A DNA stretch of 64,000 nucleotides from NCBI GenBank assembly GCA_036877525.1, contig JAZGTH010000072.1:5914501-5978500 (forward strand), given 5' to 3'. The position numbers were made by a program, and so were the translations under genes. Under the pieces are notes generated by a model that was not told where the DNA came from, ran no database searches, and saw nothing but the letters and a program-made list of their open reading frames with translations. Source of the DNA: Chromobotia macracanthus. Lineage: Eukaryota > Chordata > Actinopteri > Cypriniformes > Botiidae. Below are positions 1 through 13,154 of the stretch, in pieces. How positions within the stretch are numbered: the first letter of the stretch is position 1; the number at the start of each line of letters is the position of its first letter.

Positions 1-1751
1 CTCACAGTTTTACTGCCATGCTGAAGAATGATTTCATGAGTATCTGGAATCTTCTTTACTGGATTCTGATACAGAGAGAGAGAGAGAGAGAGAGATACAG
101 GGGTTAATTCTAGGTTAATGTTCTCATTTGCATATTGAGGAGGTAATTAACACTGATGAGTGATTGCAGCACATCTGTTTCTTCATCACTGATGAGATGT
201 CTGTCATCACTGAACACAGAACAGTTTCTCTGTTCTGTGACTCTGTTCAGACTCTATAAAGATCATGAATGAAGGTCAAACACTGATGCTGCTTCTGATT
301 GGTTGCCTGCTGTTAAACAATTAGAACTTTTGCAGTGCCAAAGGCATTTTACTAAGCAAACTGAAATCACGGTTACCAGCACAAAAACAGTGTAAAGAAA
401 GTGTGAGTTTAAACTGGTATTAACCCGAGGTTCAGAAGACCAGCGTTAACTGTGTCTTTCTGAGCACGTGTCCTCATTCTTCACCTCTGAGTGTTTGTGT
501 GCAGTGGACGATGAACAAGGGTGTTCGTGTGGTTTATTTTACTACAGTAATACAGTGTTAAGATTCAGTGCTCACAGAAGACTCAGTCTGTTTCTGCTCG
601 TGTGTGATTTGTGATTGTGTTGTACACGCTGGCTGCTCGTGACAGACTCCATCACAACAGCCCTCAAACACCCTCTCTCACACTCTCCGGAGAGTGAGAC
701 ATGAGGACTAAACTCACACAAACATGCCTGGCTCACATTTCACACCAAAATAAATAAACAGTCCCTACTGATTCTAAAAACAGCAGAAATTACACACATT
801 TATGACAACAAAGTTCTCCTGAATTTATTACTATTGAATTTGTCCAGTCATTTTTGGTAGTTTTTGTAATTGTTGTTTTTTAGACAGAATGCAATGATAG
901 GACGAACATTTTATGGTCCTGCACCTTCTACAGAAGTTAGATTTATATATGAATATATTTAGATATATATTTAGTTACAAAAGATGTGAAGAGAATTTTA
1001 ACCAGCATAACAAAAACGTTTGAAAAATGAATCACCTACCCTGCCTTTAAATACACATCATTTAAGAGCAGGATGCATGTTACAGTGATTTACACAAATG
1101 TACAGCTGAAATGTACAGCTGAAATGTACAGCTTAATATTTCATTGTTTTTTGAATGGGGTTCTTTAGATCTGGGCTAAAGTACGAGCTGGACGTGATCT
1201 TTTCTTTCACACAAACCGAAGCACTTTATATCTTTAACAGTTGTTTTTATTCAGGTACGATAGCAACATTGAGCAGATCTTCTAAACAAAAGACAAACTT
1301 TATTTTCTTCTATGCTACATACTTTTATATTTCTGTGAAGTTTGTTCTCGACACTGATAGGAAATGAAGGTGTGGCCCTCTAGTGCTCAAAACCACTCAT
1401 TACACAAACACTGAGTGCCATTTAGATGCTATTTAGTGAAATAATTTTTATTTCTGTGATACATGAAATATAACTGACCATACTGCTCTCCGTCTCAGAC
1501 TAACTCTGTCTCTGCTCTCTCTCACACATTCATAAAAAGCAACGGACATGATGCCGTTGGGTCGTGGACATTTTTTGCCTGTGTTAAAAACTAGCTCCTG
1601 CTGTCATTGGATAAATGGGAAGCTGTACAATATCTTTAGAGACCCAAAGTTTGCTCTTTTGTTCTGTCAGGCGATGACATTTCAAACATTCAACATGAGA
1701 GAATGATGATGAAACACTACACTCACAAAAACACATGAAAAATACACTTAC
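1..1751. other. Probable WDR70 intron 5, no exon seen
   Basis: Low-complexity AT-rich sequence with a short (AG)n run near 75-95. I found no WD40-coding exon in any frame here. The short open frames show no family resemblance. It is most simply the intron after WDR70 exon 5. Confidence 0.5.
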
Positions 1752-1957
1752 ATCATCATCATCCTCCTCATCATCATTCATATCTTCATCGTCATCATCA
1801 GCAGTGCTGTGTTTGTATCCTGGTGGCAGTGGAGGTCCCACCAGATCATCTTCGTCATCTTCATCATCATCGTTCCTAACGCTCAGTCCAGAAGGAACTG
1901 GTGGTCCGATGAGCTCATCATCAGACCCGCTGCTGTCACTGTCTGTATCCTGCTTCC

Positions 1958-2001
<44 letters not shown>

Positions 2002-3132
2002 TAAGCACAACGCTACACTACCCCACCCGAAAGATCCAGCAGAGTGTCTGTTACCCCGCAGCGGATGTGGACGGCTTCTCTTTCTGGCTGACGGTGCGAC
2101 ACCCACTGTCCTCTGGAACCTCCTGTATCTGGCGCTCCTCTGTGACAGTGAAACACAGACAGAAATATGAATTCACGTCACATTTGAACAACAAACCAAC
2201 AAGATCACAACGCTGCACGCGTCACTGACCCAAAACACGCTGGCTTCTCTCAATGGCTGTTCTCCTGGTCTGCTCAAAAATGGCCTCCAGGTCAAAGGTT
2301 CGAGCTTTCTTTCCTGAGTAAGACATTGTGACAGATTAAAACTCAGGTGCCAGTAACAACATACAGACTCCAAGTGACTAAACACTCACCAAACCCAGAG
2401 AATCCCATCACAGAGGAGATATCAGCATCTCTACTGGAGTCACCTGTGATCAGATAAACCTCACTTATACAAATACATACACACATACAGCCCTCGTGTA
2501 CTATTTAGTGTCAACTAAATAAAAGACCAATCATTCACACAACGACTATATTCAGCTTTTTCTAACTTTCCTTTATAAGAGCTGATAATGAACAGGATTC
2601 TGCAGGTAAAACATCATTAACTTCTGGACACGATGATGCTCTGCTCACTGCTGCTGTTTATATCTGAAGCTCATGTTAATATCTGTTAATATATCATGTT
2701 AATATCTGTTAATATATCATGTTAGTATCTGTTAATATATCATGTTAATATCTGTTAATATATCATGTTAATATATCATGTTAATATCTGTTAATATATC
2801 ATGTTAATATCTGTTAATATATCATGTTAATATCTGTTAATATATCATGTTAATATCTGTTAATATATCATGTTAATATATCTGTTAATATCTGTTTAAC
2901 CTCCAGCTTATGAACTCAGAACAATGCAGTAATACCTCTGACACACAATCACATGTGCACAGATTATAACAGCTGCTGTATAACATTGAACTATCACAGC
3001 TCTCAGTACAAACCAAACCACCCTGCGGATTGATTATAAAAGTCATTCAATTTTATTATAAATCTTTAAATGAAGTTCCTGAAATGTAAACAAAATCTAA
3101 TACTCACCTGCATCGTTATTGGGGTCCGCCAT
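1752..3132 (-). CDS. wdr70: WDR70, WD repeat-containing protein 70 (5' part, exons 1-5)
   Basis: Five coding exons on the minus strand: 3132-3108, 2443-2390, 2313-2230, 2139-2055 and 1956-1752, all with GT-AG borders and continuous phase (453 nt, 151 codons). The start codon at 3132-3130 opens MADPNNDA. Exons 2-3 encode the conserved MGFSGFGKKARTFDLEAIF block typical of WDR70. Exon 5 encodes the acidic segment with DDELIGPPVPSG and DDLVGPPLPPGY repeats followed by an Asp/Glu run. The WD40 propeller that should follow is not seen in 1-1751 and must lie off the left edge, so the gene is truncated by the window. WDR70 is a nuclear protein linked in other species to chromatin ubiquitination and DNA repair; that role is family knowledge. 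Identity rests on the N-terminal motifs only, but these are distinctive. Confidence 0.9.
1965..2000 (+). repeat. (CA)n microsatellite
   Basis: An uninterrupted CA run lies just upstream (in minus-strand sense) of WDR70 exon 5, within its polypyrimidine/acceptor region. Length variation here could affect acceptor strength. Confidence 0.95.
2676..2893. repeat. AT-rich tandem repeat in WDR70 intron 1
   Basis: About nine copies of a 23-bp unit resembling TATCTGTTAATATATCATGT, some copies shortened. It sits in the 0.66-kb first intron of WDR70. Confidence 0.9.
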
Positions 3133-3162
3133 GTTTTCTAGTCTATCAACAATAATCGACAG

Positions 3163-3170
3163 ACTTCCGG
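3163..3170 (-). promoter_or_regulatory. ETS-type site upstream of WDR70 start
   Basis: ACTTCCGG (CCGGAAGT on the gene strand) lies about 30 bp upstream of the WDR70 ATG. This is the GABP/ETS consensus common at TSSs of housekeeping genes. The position suggests a very short 5'UTR. Match seen; function inferred. Confidence 0.55.
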
Positions 3171-4343
3171 CACGGAAAACTTCAAAATAAAAGCCGCATT
3201 TCTGCCAATAATCATTCAAACCGTTTGAGACATTTTAAGATTTGCTGTGATGAGCGTTTGAGTTATCACGTCTTGAAACGCGTATTGTGTATATCAGCTC
3301 AGAAGAAATATATTTACTGCCAAAGTTTAAACTGGATAAATCTTTTAAGTTTATCCAGAACATGTCTGTGATTACTTCCAACATACAGATCTCATATTTT
3401 TTGACATTGTGTGTGTTGTAGTAAAACTGTGAAATTTTCCCCCACCACTGTAAACACAACAAAGATCTTGTTTCTGCTAATTGCTGTCAGCCAGCACTGT
3501 AATTATTTACCCTGAACAAATTATACATTTGCCCATGAATGCAGTTCTTGTGTTGTCTTTGCATCAACAAACACTGAAAAATAAGGATCTGTGGAAACTT
3601 TATTGATGTAGTTCAAAAAAAATTATTGAAAATCTACTTCTAAACAAAAGTAAACAGTAATCCATTTAGAAACTCGGACGACTGTTCCTTAAAACAAACA
3701 TTTTTATTATTACGTCAAATCATTTGCAATGCAATTGTATTACACAAAACGGGATAATTGAAAGAATTGGCTTTCATAAAATATTGTTTAGATAAAACTG
3801 TCGAGCCTTGTACAAAACAGACAAGAGCTTTATGTTTTCTCTCAAACTACTGCATCCACAACCATGTCAGGACAACACACACATTATTCCTGTGAAATTC
3901 ACTATGCCATGAGAATTTTTAATGTTTGACTAACTTTATCCTCATTATTTATCCAAACTTCAGACAAACGAAAAATGCTAACAGAAGTCCAACACAAACC
4001 TCACTGTCAGATACTCTGCATTCCTGCAGTTCAGCCACGACTCAAGCGATTTACAACCAAACTGAATATTTCAGCCAGATTTCCTAATAAGGGAATTAAA
4101 ATGAAGTATTCAGAACCCTTAAACCTGCAGTGAGCTCAGATCTAAAACTGAGGACAACAAAAACATCTGCAAACCAGTGATGGACAGAACTGAGGCGTTT
4201 ATTTTGGTCGTCTGTTTTGCACGAGAGATCATGAATCAATTTTTGAACACAAATAAGAGCAGGAAATAAAAACACCACAGATCTGCTGAGTCTGTATATG
4301 AGGTTTGATGCTTTGAAAAACACTGATGAAGAGACGCTCTGTG
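3171..4343. other. Intergenic WDR70-NUP155, includes NUP155 3'UTR
   Basis: No gene recognised. Candidate NUP155 polyadenylation hexamers on the minus strand (TTTATT on plus) occur at 4344-4349 and 4198-4203, so the NUP155 3'UTR is probably about 60-230 nt. The rest is unremarkable AT-rich DNA. Confidence 0.5.
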
Positions 4344-4406
4344 TTTATTCAGCTCCATCACACTGTGCAGCAGATTCAGTCTAAAGTCAATGACCTTCAT
4401 CTCTCA

Positions 4407-6252
4407 TTAATGCAGCTTCTCCAGTTTGGCCTGCAGGGATTTGAAGTTGCGTATGATGTCCTGCAGGGCTGCGTTTGGACTCAGGGACTGAAGCTCCACC
4501 AGATATCCACAGATATTATCAAGACATGTGTTAGTAAACCTCCGTCTGACAAGAGAGAAAATGTGAGCAGCTGGCAGACAACATCTTCAATGTAATACAG
4601 AGAACATATGGAGAACACGAGGGTCTCACCTGTCGTAGGTGGGTACACGGCTGGGGTCCTCCACGTATCCTGAGAGCAGAACATGGATGCACTCCACCAG
4701 ATGAAGAGGTTTCTTCAAACGCTGCCAACATGGGTCCTACAACACGCACATGCACACCTGGTGTATTATAAGTGCACTACATGCTGAAAACAAGTGTCAA
4801 TGAACACCATGAGTGTTTTTAAAGTTATTTTAAAGGACTCTTAAATATGTTATTAATGTGTTGATTACTGCTTTGACCAAAACGGACCAAATTTTGTGTC
4901 ACTTTAGACTTCAAATGCTTATGTCTAGGAGAGCTGGACGATAAACAAAGTAACTTTTCAAAAGTTTCATTAGACAAATGTAATGATAAAAAAAAAAATC
5001 AGTGGAAAGTATTGGCACAAATCAGCTCTGATCCTGAACGTTTCAGCGAGTACAGAGCAGCAATGTCTGGTTTGTGTTCTTGTACCCGCGTTTTGAAGAG
5101 CTGGTCGTACACCTCAAGCAGTCGAGGGAGCTGAACTCCAATCTCCTGCATGGTGAAGGTCACGAAACACACATCCCAGTTTAACCTGCACACTGCCTGT
5201 TCCAGAAACTTCACCAGGAAATCTGAAGACATTTCAAAACACCACCAAGTTCTGTGTTTCATATCAGACTTAAATATAAAAAAATGTCAAGTGCTTAAAA
5301 CTAAATTTGAACAATGAAATTAACAACAAAAATCACAAGTAGATTAATGACTGACAGTCATGTCACGACAGGCCCAAACACACCAAAGAAACATTTACAA
5401 GCTTGAGGAGGATAAAACTGTTGACTTCAGAGACAGAACTCAGAAATTGTACCTAAAGGAAAGTATCGTGGTGTCCCAGCATACAGTTTTCCCAATGACA
5501 CAAGCTTTAGACTCAGAGCTCTCATCTGATCTGCTGGACTCATGGCAACACTGTCACTCAGCTCTGAAACACAATCAAGACAACCAATCAAGACCTGAGG
5601 ATCCGAGCGTGTGCAGTGGACAAGCAGACGACAGACAGTTTACCTTTCTCAATTATCTCCTGCCACAGCGAGTGCACCAGAATCAGGTCTGAATGTCCAG
5701 CACAGTGAATTATAGCCAGTTTACACTCAGACAGACGGAAATGATCAGCAAACTCTCCATACAGCTGCACAGTGGAAAACAAAAACAACTGTTTACTGCA
5801 TGAGCTACATTATGAAGGTGTCATACACTAAAGAATCAAATTCCCTTCATCTTTTAACATCAGAGGTCATTGTAAGTAACTGTGAAAGGTCTGATGTTCT
5901 GCAGCACCTTTGTGATGTCCATGAGCTCAGAGTCAAGCTGTGTGATGGCTCCCTGCACAGAGGGATGCTGGGAATACTGTCTGCGCAGAGTCTCCTGGAT
6001 CTGCACCTGAATGCGCACCACCTGCAGGACACGCTGCATTACAACATATACTCACTCAGTGTAAATATAAAGTGTGGAGATGGTGTGTATGTACCTCCAT
6101 CTTCTCCTCCAGTTCATGCAGGAACTCTCCGTCAGCCCCCAGTGAGGACATGCAGGACGAGCTTTTGGCAGAGAGGATTGCTCTGGAGATGTACTCCAAC
6201 CGCTGCTGCAGAGAGATCTCTGTACTGTGTACGTACACACACAGACACACAC

Positions 6253-6317
<65 letters not shown>

Positions 6318-9300
6318 TTTCCTGGTTCAGTGTTACTGTAGATGTGAACTACTGTAGATTTAGAAGTTCAGAGAAGATAACATTAGCATCTGATTGGTCT
6401 GTGGTGTCATCTACCTTGGCATGTCAGCCAATCGTGCCAGCACGTGCGCTGCTTTTCCGAAACTCCTGTTCTTCTCATAGTATCTCCACAGAAGGTCCAT
6501 GTTACGCACTTTACTCTGATCCTGTTTGATCATGTGTTTCAGATGATCCTCCAGATAAGGTGAATTCACCTGGACCAGAGGAGCAGAAGAACTCAACACA
6601 TACCAGTGCAGTAACCAGACTGTTCTGGGAAAAATTCACTATAGTAACGTTCATGCTGTTGGTACCTCCAGGAGTTTGTCTGTGAGGTCAGCCTGAATGA
6701 GCCAGTTGTAGAGCGCGATGTGGAAGAGTTCATCCTGAGATATCCGAGCGAGACCCAGCATCTGCTCAAACTGCAGATCAAAGATGAAATCCATTTCAAA
6801 CATCATCCACAAACTATAAATGGCTAATACAAAGCTCACGGCAGGTAGAATGTCACCCACATGAGCGGCCGCGTCCTCGTTGCTTAGCATGTTGGGGTCA
6901 GAGGTCATGACGGGGGGGCCGGGTTGTTTGGGGACGCTGGGTGACTGAGGGGCTGCTTTACTCTGATTCACCAGCTCCTGCATGGTGTCCGTGACACATT
7001 TATAACAGGACAGTCTGGACACATGAAGAATTATACATCAAATCTCACCAGATTCACTTTAAAACTCCTTATAATTCTTTTATTTCTATAAATGCACAAA
7101 TAACAGCAGGTTTAAGTGACCTCTCCTGAAATGCCTGCTGGCCACTGATGTCCTCCTCTGGCTCTCCGTTCCTGTAGAAATGGGGTCCGAGTTTCTGCGG
7201 GTCTTTCTTATCAGCGGCCGTCAGACACAGCTCAACGACTCCCTCATAGAAGCGCACTGAGCAGGACAGAAAACAACAGTCTGTGTTAGATGACGCTGAC
7301 AGTGGCTGAACTGTATGTACAGGTCACATGACTCAGAGACGCTCACCCTGCCTGTACTGAGAGCAGATGAGTGGCAGGTCTGTGTGAGAGCTGATCTGCT
7401 GGTAGAGACGCAGAGATTCTCTCAGTGTTCTCTCCCTCTCAGATTTATTCTGAATCTGTCTGCAGCTCTGCAGCAGCTCATTGGCCTGTCAGGAAAAGAG
7501 GGAGAGACAAAGAGAGAGAGAGAGAGAGTTGCAATTTGTTGTAAAGGTTACGTGACGTGTCTTGAATTAACTGAAAGGCATAAGTGTGAATCTGCAGTAA
7601 ATGTGTGTGTTGTGAAATGATGAGGTACTTTAGAGCAGGTGCAGTCATCACTGCTGTACAGTAGGGGGCAGATGTCTCTCAGATGACTGCTAACTGTATC
7701 TACAGAAGCGCTGTCTTTGATGTAAACATTAATGAGAGCCGTGATCAGAGCGCCTGTCAGTTCACATCCAGCAACCAGCACATCCTTAAAGCTCACAGCT
7801 CTGATCTGATCCTGGAACTCCTTCAGAGGAAAACAACATTGTCATCACAAGACTCACAATCAACAAAACTTCTTAGTTCAGGTCAACTGTTTATGTCATT
7901 AAGTACACAGAAGATGAGTGAGTGAGAGAGAAAGACAGAGAACACACTTTGGGCATCTCCGAGACGATGACGCTGAACTGATGCTCACACAGAAGTTTCC
8001 AGAGGGCCAGAGTCTGACAGGACCGATGAACTAACTGCTGAATGGCCTGAAGAGATGCTTTCTCAAACACCTGCGCTTCCGCTGGGGGCCAACACACATA
8101 GTCAGCATCCTCAAACACAATACACACATAACACACCACACATAACACACACAGACTCTTACTGTGGTATTTCCTCTGCAGCTCCTGTTGGACTTGTTGG
8201 GAACTGGCTCCATCTGGACGCATAAATCCCAGAAGTCTTTGCTGCAGATTAGCTGGTGAGCTGAAACTGTCAACACATTCAGTTAGAATCTGCAACACAC
8301 TCATGCTCCTACAAAACACTCCTGAGTCTATGATGGAGAAACTGAGGAACTGACCTGGCCCCACCCAGAGAAGAAGGACTGAACTGAGAGTTTTTATCCA
8401 GGAAATCTTTCAGCCCCTGAAGCTGCATCAGAACCACCTCGAGATGAGAAGAACTGACAGTACTCTCCAACTACAACACAAACACACAATCAGCTCCACA
8501 CAGCAGTCTGAAAACATCAGTAATCCACAGATGTCATCTGATCACAGCTATTAGATCTGAAATCTTCAAGCAGCTAACTGCAATCTCATTCATTCATTTT
8601 ATAAACTGTCTTTCTGAATCATGACAGCAGAATCTGAAACTCCTGAAGTGTAACTCACAATGGTGACCATCTGATTGCCTTTGTTTATAGTTTTCTCCAT
8701 CGCTAGACTTCCGTCCCAGACGTTTCTGTTTAAATGAGATGAAAACACACTGAACATTCAGTCATCATCAGTTAAGAGTTTCCACTGTCACATCAGCTCC
8801 ACTCACCCCAGTATACGAGAGAAGTAAATACTGATGCCATTGTGTTTCCCAGAGAAGATGACCTCTGGACCAGAGGACATGCCTGTGATGGGCAGAGCTC
8901 CGCTGAAGCTCATGGGTGTAGAGGGGGCGTAAGGGGTCGACACGGTCGGAGGAAAAACACCTGACGGACAGACACAGCACGAGTGTTTCAAATATTTAAT
9001 AACATTTAACGCTGATGTGATATCTTTGAGATCTTTTGTCAATAACAGCTACACACATTCACACACACTACTAAAGTGTTTACTAAAGAGAGGGGTTCTG
9101 TACCTGGGGCAGGTGTAGCTAGAAAACTGGGGTTTGGTAGGGGGCTGCCAACAGGCATTGGAGATCCTACAATGACAGAAAATTCTAGATGAGATATTAG
9201 TCAACAGAAACAAAACACAATCAGCTACTACTGAGTGATTCCACGAGATTAAGAGTTAAACTGTAAAATTTGGTTTATAAGCATGTTAGAGTTCTAGTTT

Positions 9301-12300
9301 CAGGGTAAAATGTTTCTCACCTGGTACTGGAGAACCGAAGAGGGGCCCAACGTTACTGGGGGCCGAAACAGCTGATGAGAAACGCATCTGAGCTTCCCCA
9401 CCATACCTGAACAAAACACACAGAAAGAGAGAGACACACATACACACACAGAGACAAGACAGAAACACACACACACAACAACACACAATATGATGACGGC
9501 TACTTTAATGACGATGAAGAACATATGAATGATGCAAGATCCTTTAACTGTTGTCTGACCTGAAGAAGGCTCTTGTGGCCCACACGGACACCTCTCTGTC
9601 ACATGCTGCAGTGGAACATGCCAAGATGAGCGCTGTAGCACATGCCTGCTCCTCCTGTGAAGAACATACGTCAAAACGTGAACAGATCTCTGAATTCACA
9701 CATCACACATGACGTCACTCACCCTGTGTAGCTTGAAGAACCTCTCAATGTCCTCACTCTCTCCTCCAGAGCTGCTCACCAGCAGGTGGCGCAACTGATC
9801 CACAGGCCTGAGTTTGTGAAAGATGTGACTTCCCTGAGAAAACCAACAGATAACATGAGAAGAACGTGAGTGTAAGAAAGTGAGAGGAACATGAGATGAG
9901 GCAGATGACAATGTGTCTTGTAGAGGATGCAGATAGTCATGGGAGATGTTGGTACCTGAGCAGACAGGAGAACAAATTTCTGAGGTGGGACGTTGTGCTG
10001 TTGAACAACTAATGGAGAGTCAGTCACAGGAATGAGATCTTTATTCAGAGGAGTGACGATCTTTGATGATGCTGATTCTTCCACAGAACACAAAGCCCAA
10101 GAGTGACCATCCACATTAACTGTCATCTGAAAGACAATCAGAAAAACATCAAGATGACACCTGTGGGACAGACAGACCAGCAGACAGACCAGCAGACAGA
10201 CAGGAGTCTGACCTGAGCCTCCATCAGGGGCTTCTTAAATGGAAAGGAGTCGTGGTTTATACACCACAGAACGTCACTGTCTTCAGCCTCAGACGCAGCC
10301 ATCAGTAAAACACCTTTCTGATAAAGAGCCTTGTGTATTTTGGCAGGTTTCTGGAGGGTGGAGGAGGCGGAGAACCCGGGCGGCAGTCGCACATGGACCA
10401 GCGCCAGCATGCTGGGACGGGCCAGTGTGTGTCTTGCGTTGGGTGGAGCAAAAGGGGCGGTGCTAAAATAGAGACGCACACCTGCACAGCGCACAAAATA
10501 AAACGCTGAGAATACACAAATCAAACAGAACAGAAACCTGTTAATAAACAAATAATGGATTTATACCAGCATGAGTGACAGCCAGCAGATGACAGTCTGA
10601 CGACTCTGAGCGATCAATCACTGCAATCTGAATGATGGGTTTGAACACAGAGCGATCAATCGTCCTGCAAAAGACACAGTCACATGACTGGTTACTGTTA
10701 TATAAAATAAACTATCAGCTACTGTACCGACTAAGATTTCATCTCTACAGAAAACAACAGAGGTGAAGTTTTACCTGATGATGTTTCCTGCGGCTGAGAC
10801 GATCGAGTTCTGAGACAGAGCGGCAACACGACTCATTCCCTGCCCATCAGCCCCGAGATCATAAACCTGACACAGACAGAGACACACACAAACAAAGATC
10901 AGAGCACTGCCTGAAATCATTCCAGAACATGAAGAATGGTCATATCTCTCACCTGAAGAACTCCCTTCTCTGATCGGGTGTATAAAATATTCTGTGAGTT
11001 GTCAACAGCAATCTGAACAACTGGATCTGGAAACATAAACAGGAACGTTCAGAACATCACATATAAATTGACAGACACACATGTAAACAAAACTCCTAAT
11101 CATAGCTCATCAGTGACTGATTCATATCAGAAGGTCTATTAACTAATCAGCATGTGGCCACTGGATGTCAGCATGAGTGCAGCACTCATATAAACTACAG
11201 ACATCACATGATAACAGCAGCATCACATTTGCAGGTCTCAGTGATCATCTCACCATCCTCAGAGAAGGAGAACTGAAGCAGAGATGGAATGAGAAAAGAC
11301 AAGCTGCTTTTGGAGTGGTTGATCTTCCTGCAGCGCTGACTGAACCAGCCAGCTTCTGCCTGATACGCTATTTCATACAGACAGCCGTCTCTCCCAGCCA
11401 TGAAGATGCGACCCTGCTGTGTGGAGGTGACAGCCAGCAGGTACGTGTTGTCTGTGGGGATGGAGTACAGAGGATCGGGCAGGAGCTGCATGGCCCCAGC
11501 TGTACTGTCATTTAAACCTGCCGAATTCAAATACACAATGAGTCTTAAAAACACAACGATCATGACATGGAAAGCAATGCAGGATAAATGTAACCCAGTT
11601 AAACCTTCACCTGTCTGGGACTTTGGGAAGCTCAGGCCAAGAATCACAACATCCACGGGTGTGGCCAGCACCAACAGGAAGTGGATGTGAGGTTGAAAAA
11701 TACCTGCAACACAAAAGGAGACTCATGTCCAAACAATGTGTGCATAATAAAAGTTCACTAAACACTGACGTTTTGCTAAAGATCAAAATATGATTACTAC
11801 AGTAAGTAAACAACAGATCAAAATGCTCAAATACAGAATGTATATAACATACAATCAAGTCACAGGCTATGATTACAATGCAGCAGAAAACCACTGCCCA
11901 GCTGCTTCTGACAGGCTTCACCATCAGCATTTAGAAGTACAGTAGAGAACACACAACCAACCTGGTCTAGGTTTGACCAGTCCAACTGACAGTATAGTCT
12001 CACTGAGGCCGTCAAAATACGCCACATCACTCCTGAGAAAAACAAAAGACACACACAAATGAGAATCAAGAGCCTAAAGCATTCCAGAAACGTTTAACCA
12101 ACATTCACTTCATTAGTACTCACCCATCCTCATAATTCCACATAAAAATGTCATTATCAATGGTGAGCCATGCCCTGGAAATCTCTGGAAAAACTCCCAT
12201 CATGCAATTGCACTGCATATCTGTTCAATGCTACAGTTAAAGTATTAAACTGAAGCAATAACATCACAACATCATGTTCTGTGGGACTACTGAAGGTTTT

Positions 12301-12700
12301 CTTGTAAAAATAAAGACACCGGTTATTCAGTTGTAGGATACGACCAAACTGCTCCACGAGCTCTGGGGGCAAAGGAACTCTCCGGACGGTGCTGAGTTCT
12401 GGAAGACTCGGCACACTGATCAGCCCAGAACCCTGCAGAGGGTAATCCATATCTGACATTCCCGAGAGAGACGGCATATCTGACACACACAGTCAGACAA
12501 GGGTTACTAACACACACCGCTGGTTTAAATGAGCAGAGAGATGGACAGTGAGTCTTACTGTGTGACGGGACATTGAGGAGCTCAGACAGGTCAGGAAAAC
12601 AACGATCCTCCTGCAGGTGTCTGTCAATCAAACGGCTGGAGCTTTCCAAAGCCTCCTGAAGAACTGCAGCAGGACTGCTGGGGCCCAGACTGGACGGCAT
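4407..12700 (-). CDS. nup155: NUP155, nuclear pore complex protein Nup155 (complete)
   Basis: Thirty-three coding exons run from the ATG at 12700-12698 to the stop at 4409-4407; exon lengths sum in frame to about 1,390 aa, the usual size. Exons (high-low): 12700-12559, 12479-12342, 12220-12124, 12032-11962, 11703-11611, 11517-11254, 11026-10953, 10866-10775, 10664-10567, 10481-10213, 10126-9956, 9833-9723, 9654-9560, 9406-9321, 9166-9104, 8960-8807, 8725-8659, 8470-8355, 8266-8163, 8081-7948, 7820-7629, 7485-7347, 7256-7121, 7014-6861, 6770-6666, 6569-6415, 6224-6095, 6021-5908, 5764-5644, 5563-5453, 5222-5086, 4736-4630, 4539-4407. Diagnostic blocks: GMSDMDYPLQGSG near residue 50, QAEAGWFSQRCRKINHSKSS in the N-terminal beta-propeller, and FKSLQAKLEKLH at the C-terminal end of the alpha-solenoid. 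Nup155 is a scaffold nucleoporin of the inner ring. No key segment is missing. Confidence 0.97.
6242..6315 (+). repeat. (CAGA)n microsatellite
   Basis: About 16 tandem CAGA/GACA units lie directly upstream (gene sense) of NUP155 exon 27, close to its acceptor. Open frames across it are repeat artefacts. Confidence 0.95.
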
Positions 12701-12720
12701 GACGTCAGCAGAGCACACAC

Positions 12721-13154
12721 CTGCGGCCAAAGGTTCGAGTACATACATATAATACATACACACATAAAATACAAAACCATCTCACACTGCGTGAGGGTCC
12801 AAACGTATTTATTAATTAATGATATTCAGAAATAATAAAACTAACACACCAATTTATAAAAAAATCGGCTACATTATAACCATGTCAGCACGAACATGCT
12901 ACAAGAGTATAAATAGAGAGTTATACGGAGTGCATATATCACTTTAACTCCAAATGTGATAAAAGCACAATCACAATCACACAATAAAGATGAAACACAA
13001 ATGAAACGGGCTCTGACCGAGAAGAAATCTGACTGCTCTGATAACCCTGCATGTTATTTAGCTTTAGCAACAGCGCTAACCTGAATCATAAACACCGTCA
13101 GGCCTGCAGCTCTGTGGACGGGTTTATATGCGCCGTGTTCAGTGCTGAACTCAC
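12721..13154 (-). other. Probable NUP155 5'UTR intron
   Basis: On the minus strand a good donor (CACTCACAG/GTGAGT, exon edge at 13155) and an acceptor (GGCCGCAG/GTGTG, exon edge at 12720) bracket this stretch 20 nt before the ATG. This implies an untranslated first exon beginning within the adjacent 40-bp repeats. No coding sequence seen inside. Confidence 0.55.

Noticed and set aside
1584..1751. Continuation of WDR70 exon 5 as coding
   Set aside because: A consensus donor (GAT/GTAAGT) ends the exon at 1752 and the read-through frame has no WDR70 resemblance.
1735..2004. Plus-strand Ser-rich frame over 1735-2004
   Set aside because: Antisense shadow of the acidic WDR70 exon 5 plus the CA repeat.
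6052..6341. Frames with Thr-Asp-Arg-Gln or Val-Cys-Leu-Ser repeats
   Set aside because: Translations of the CAGA microsatellite in a NUP155 intron.
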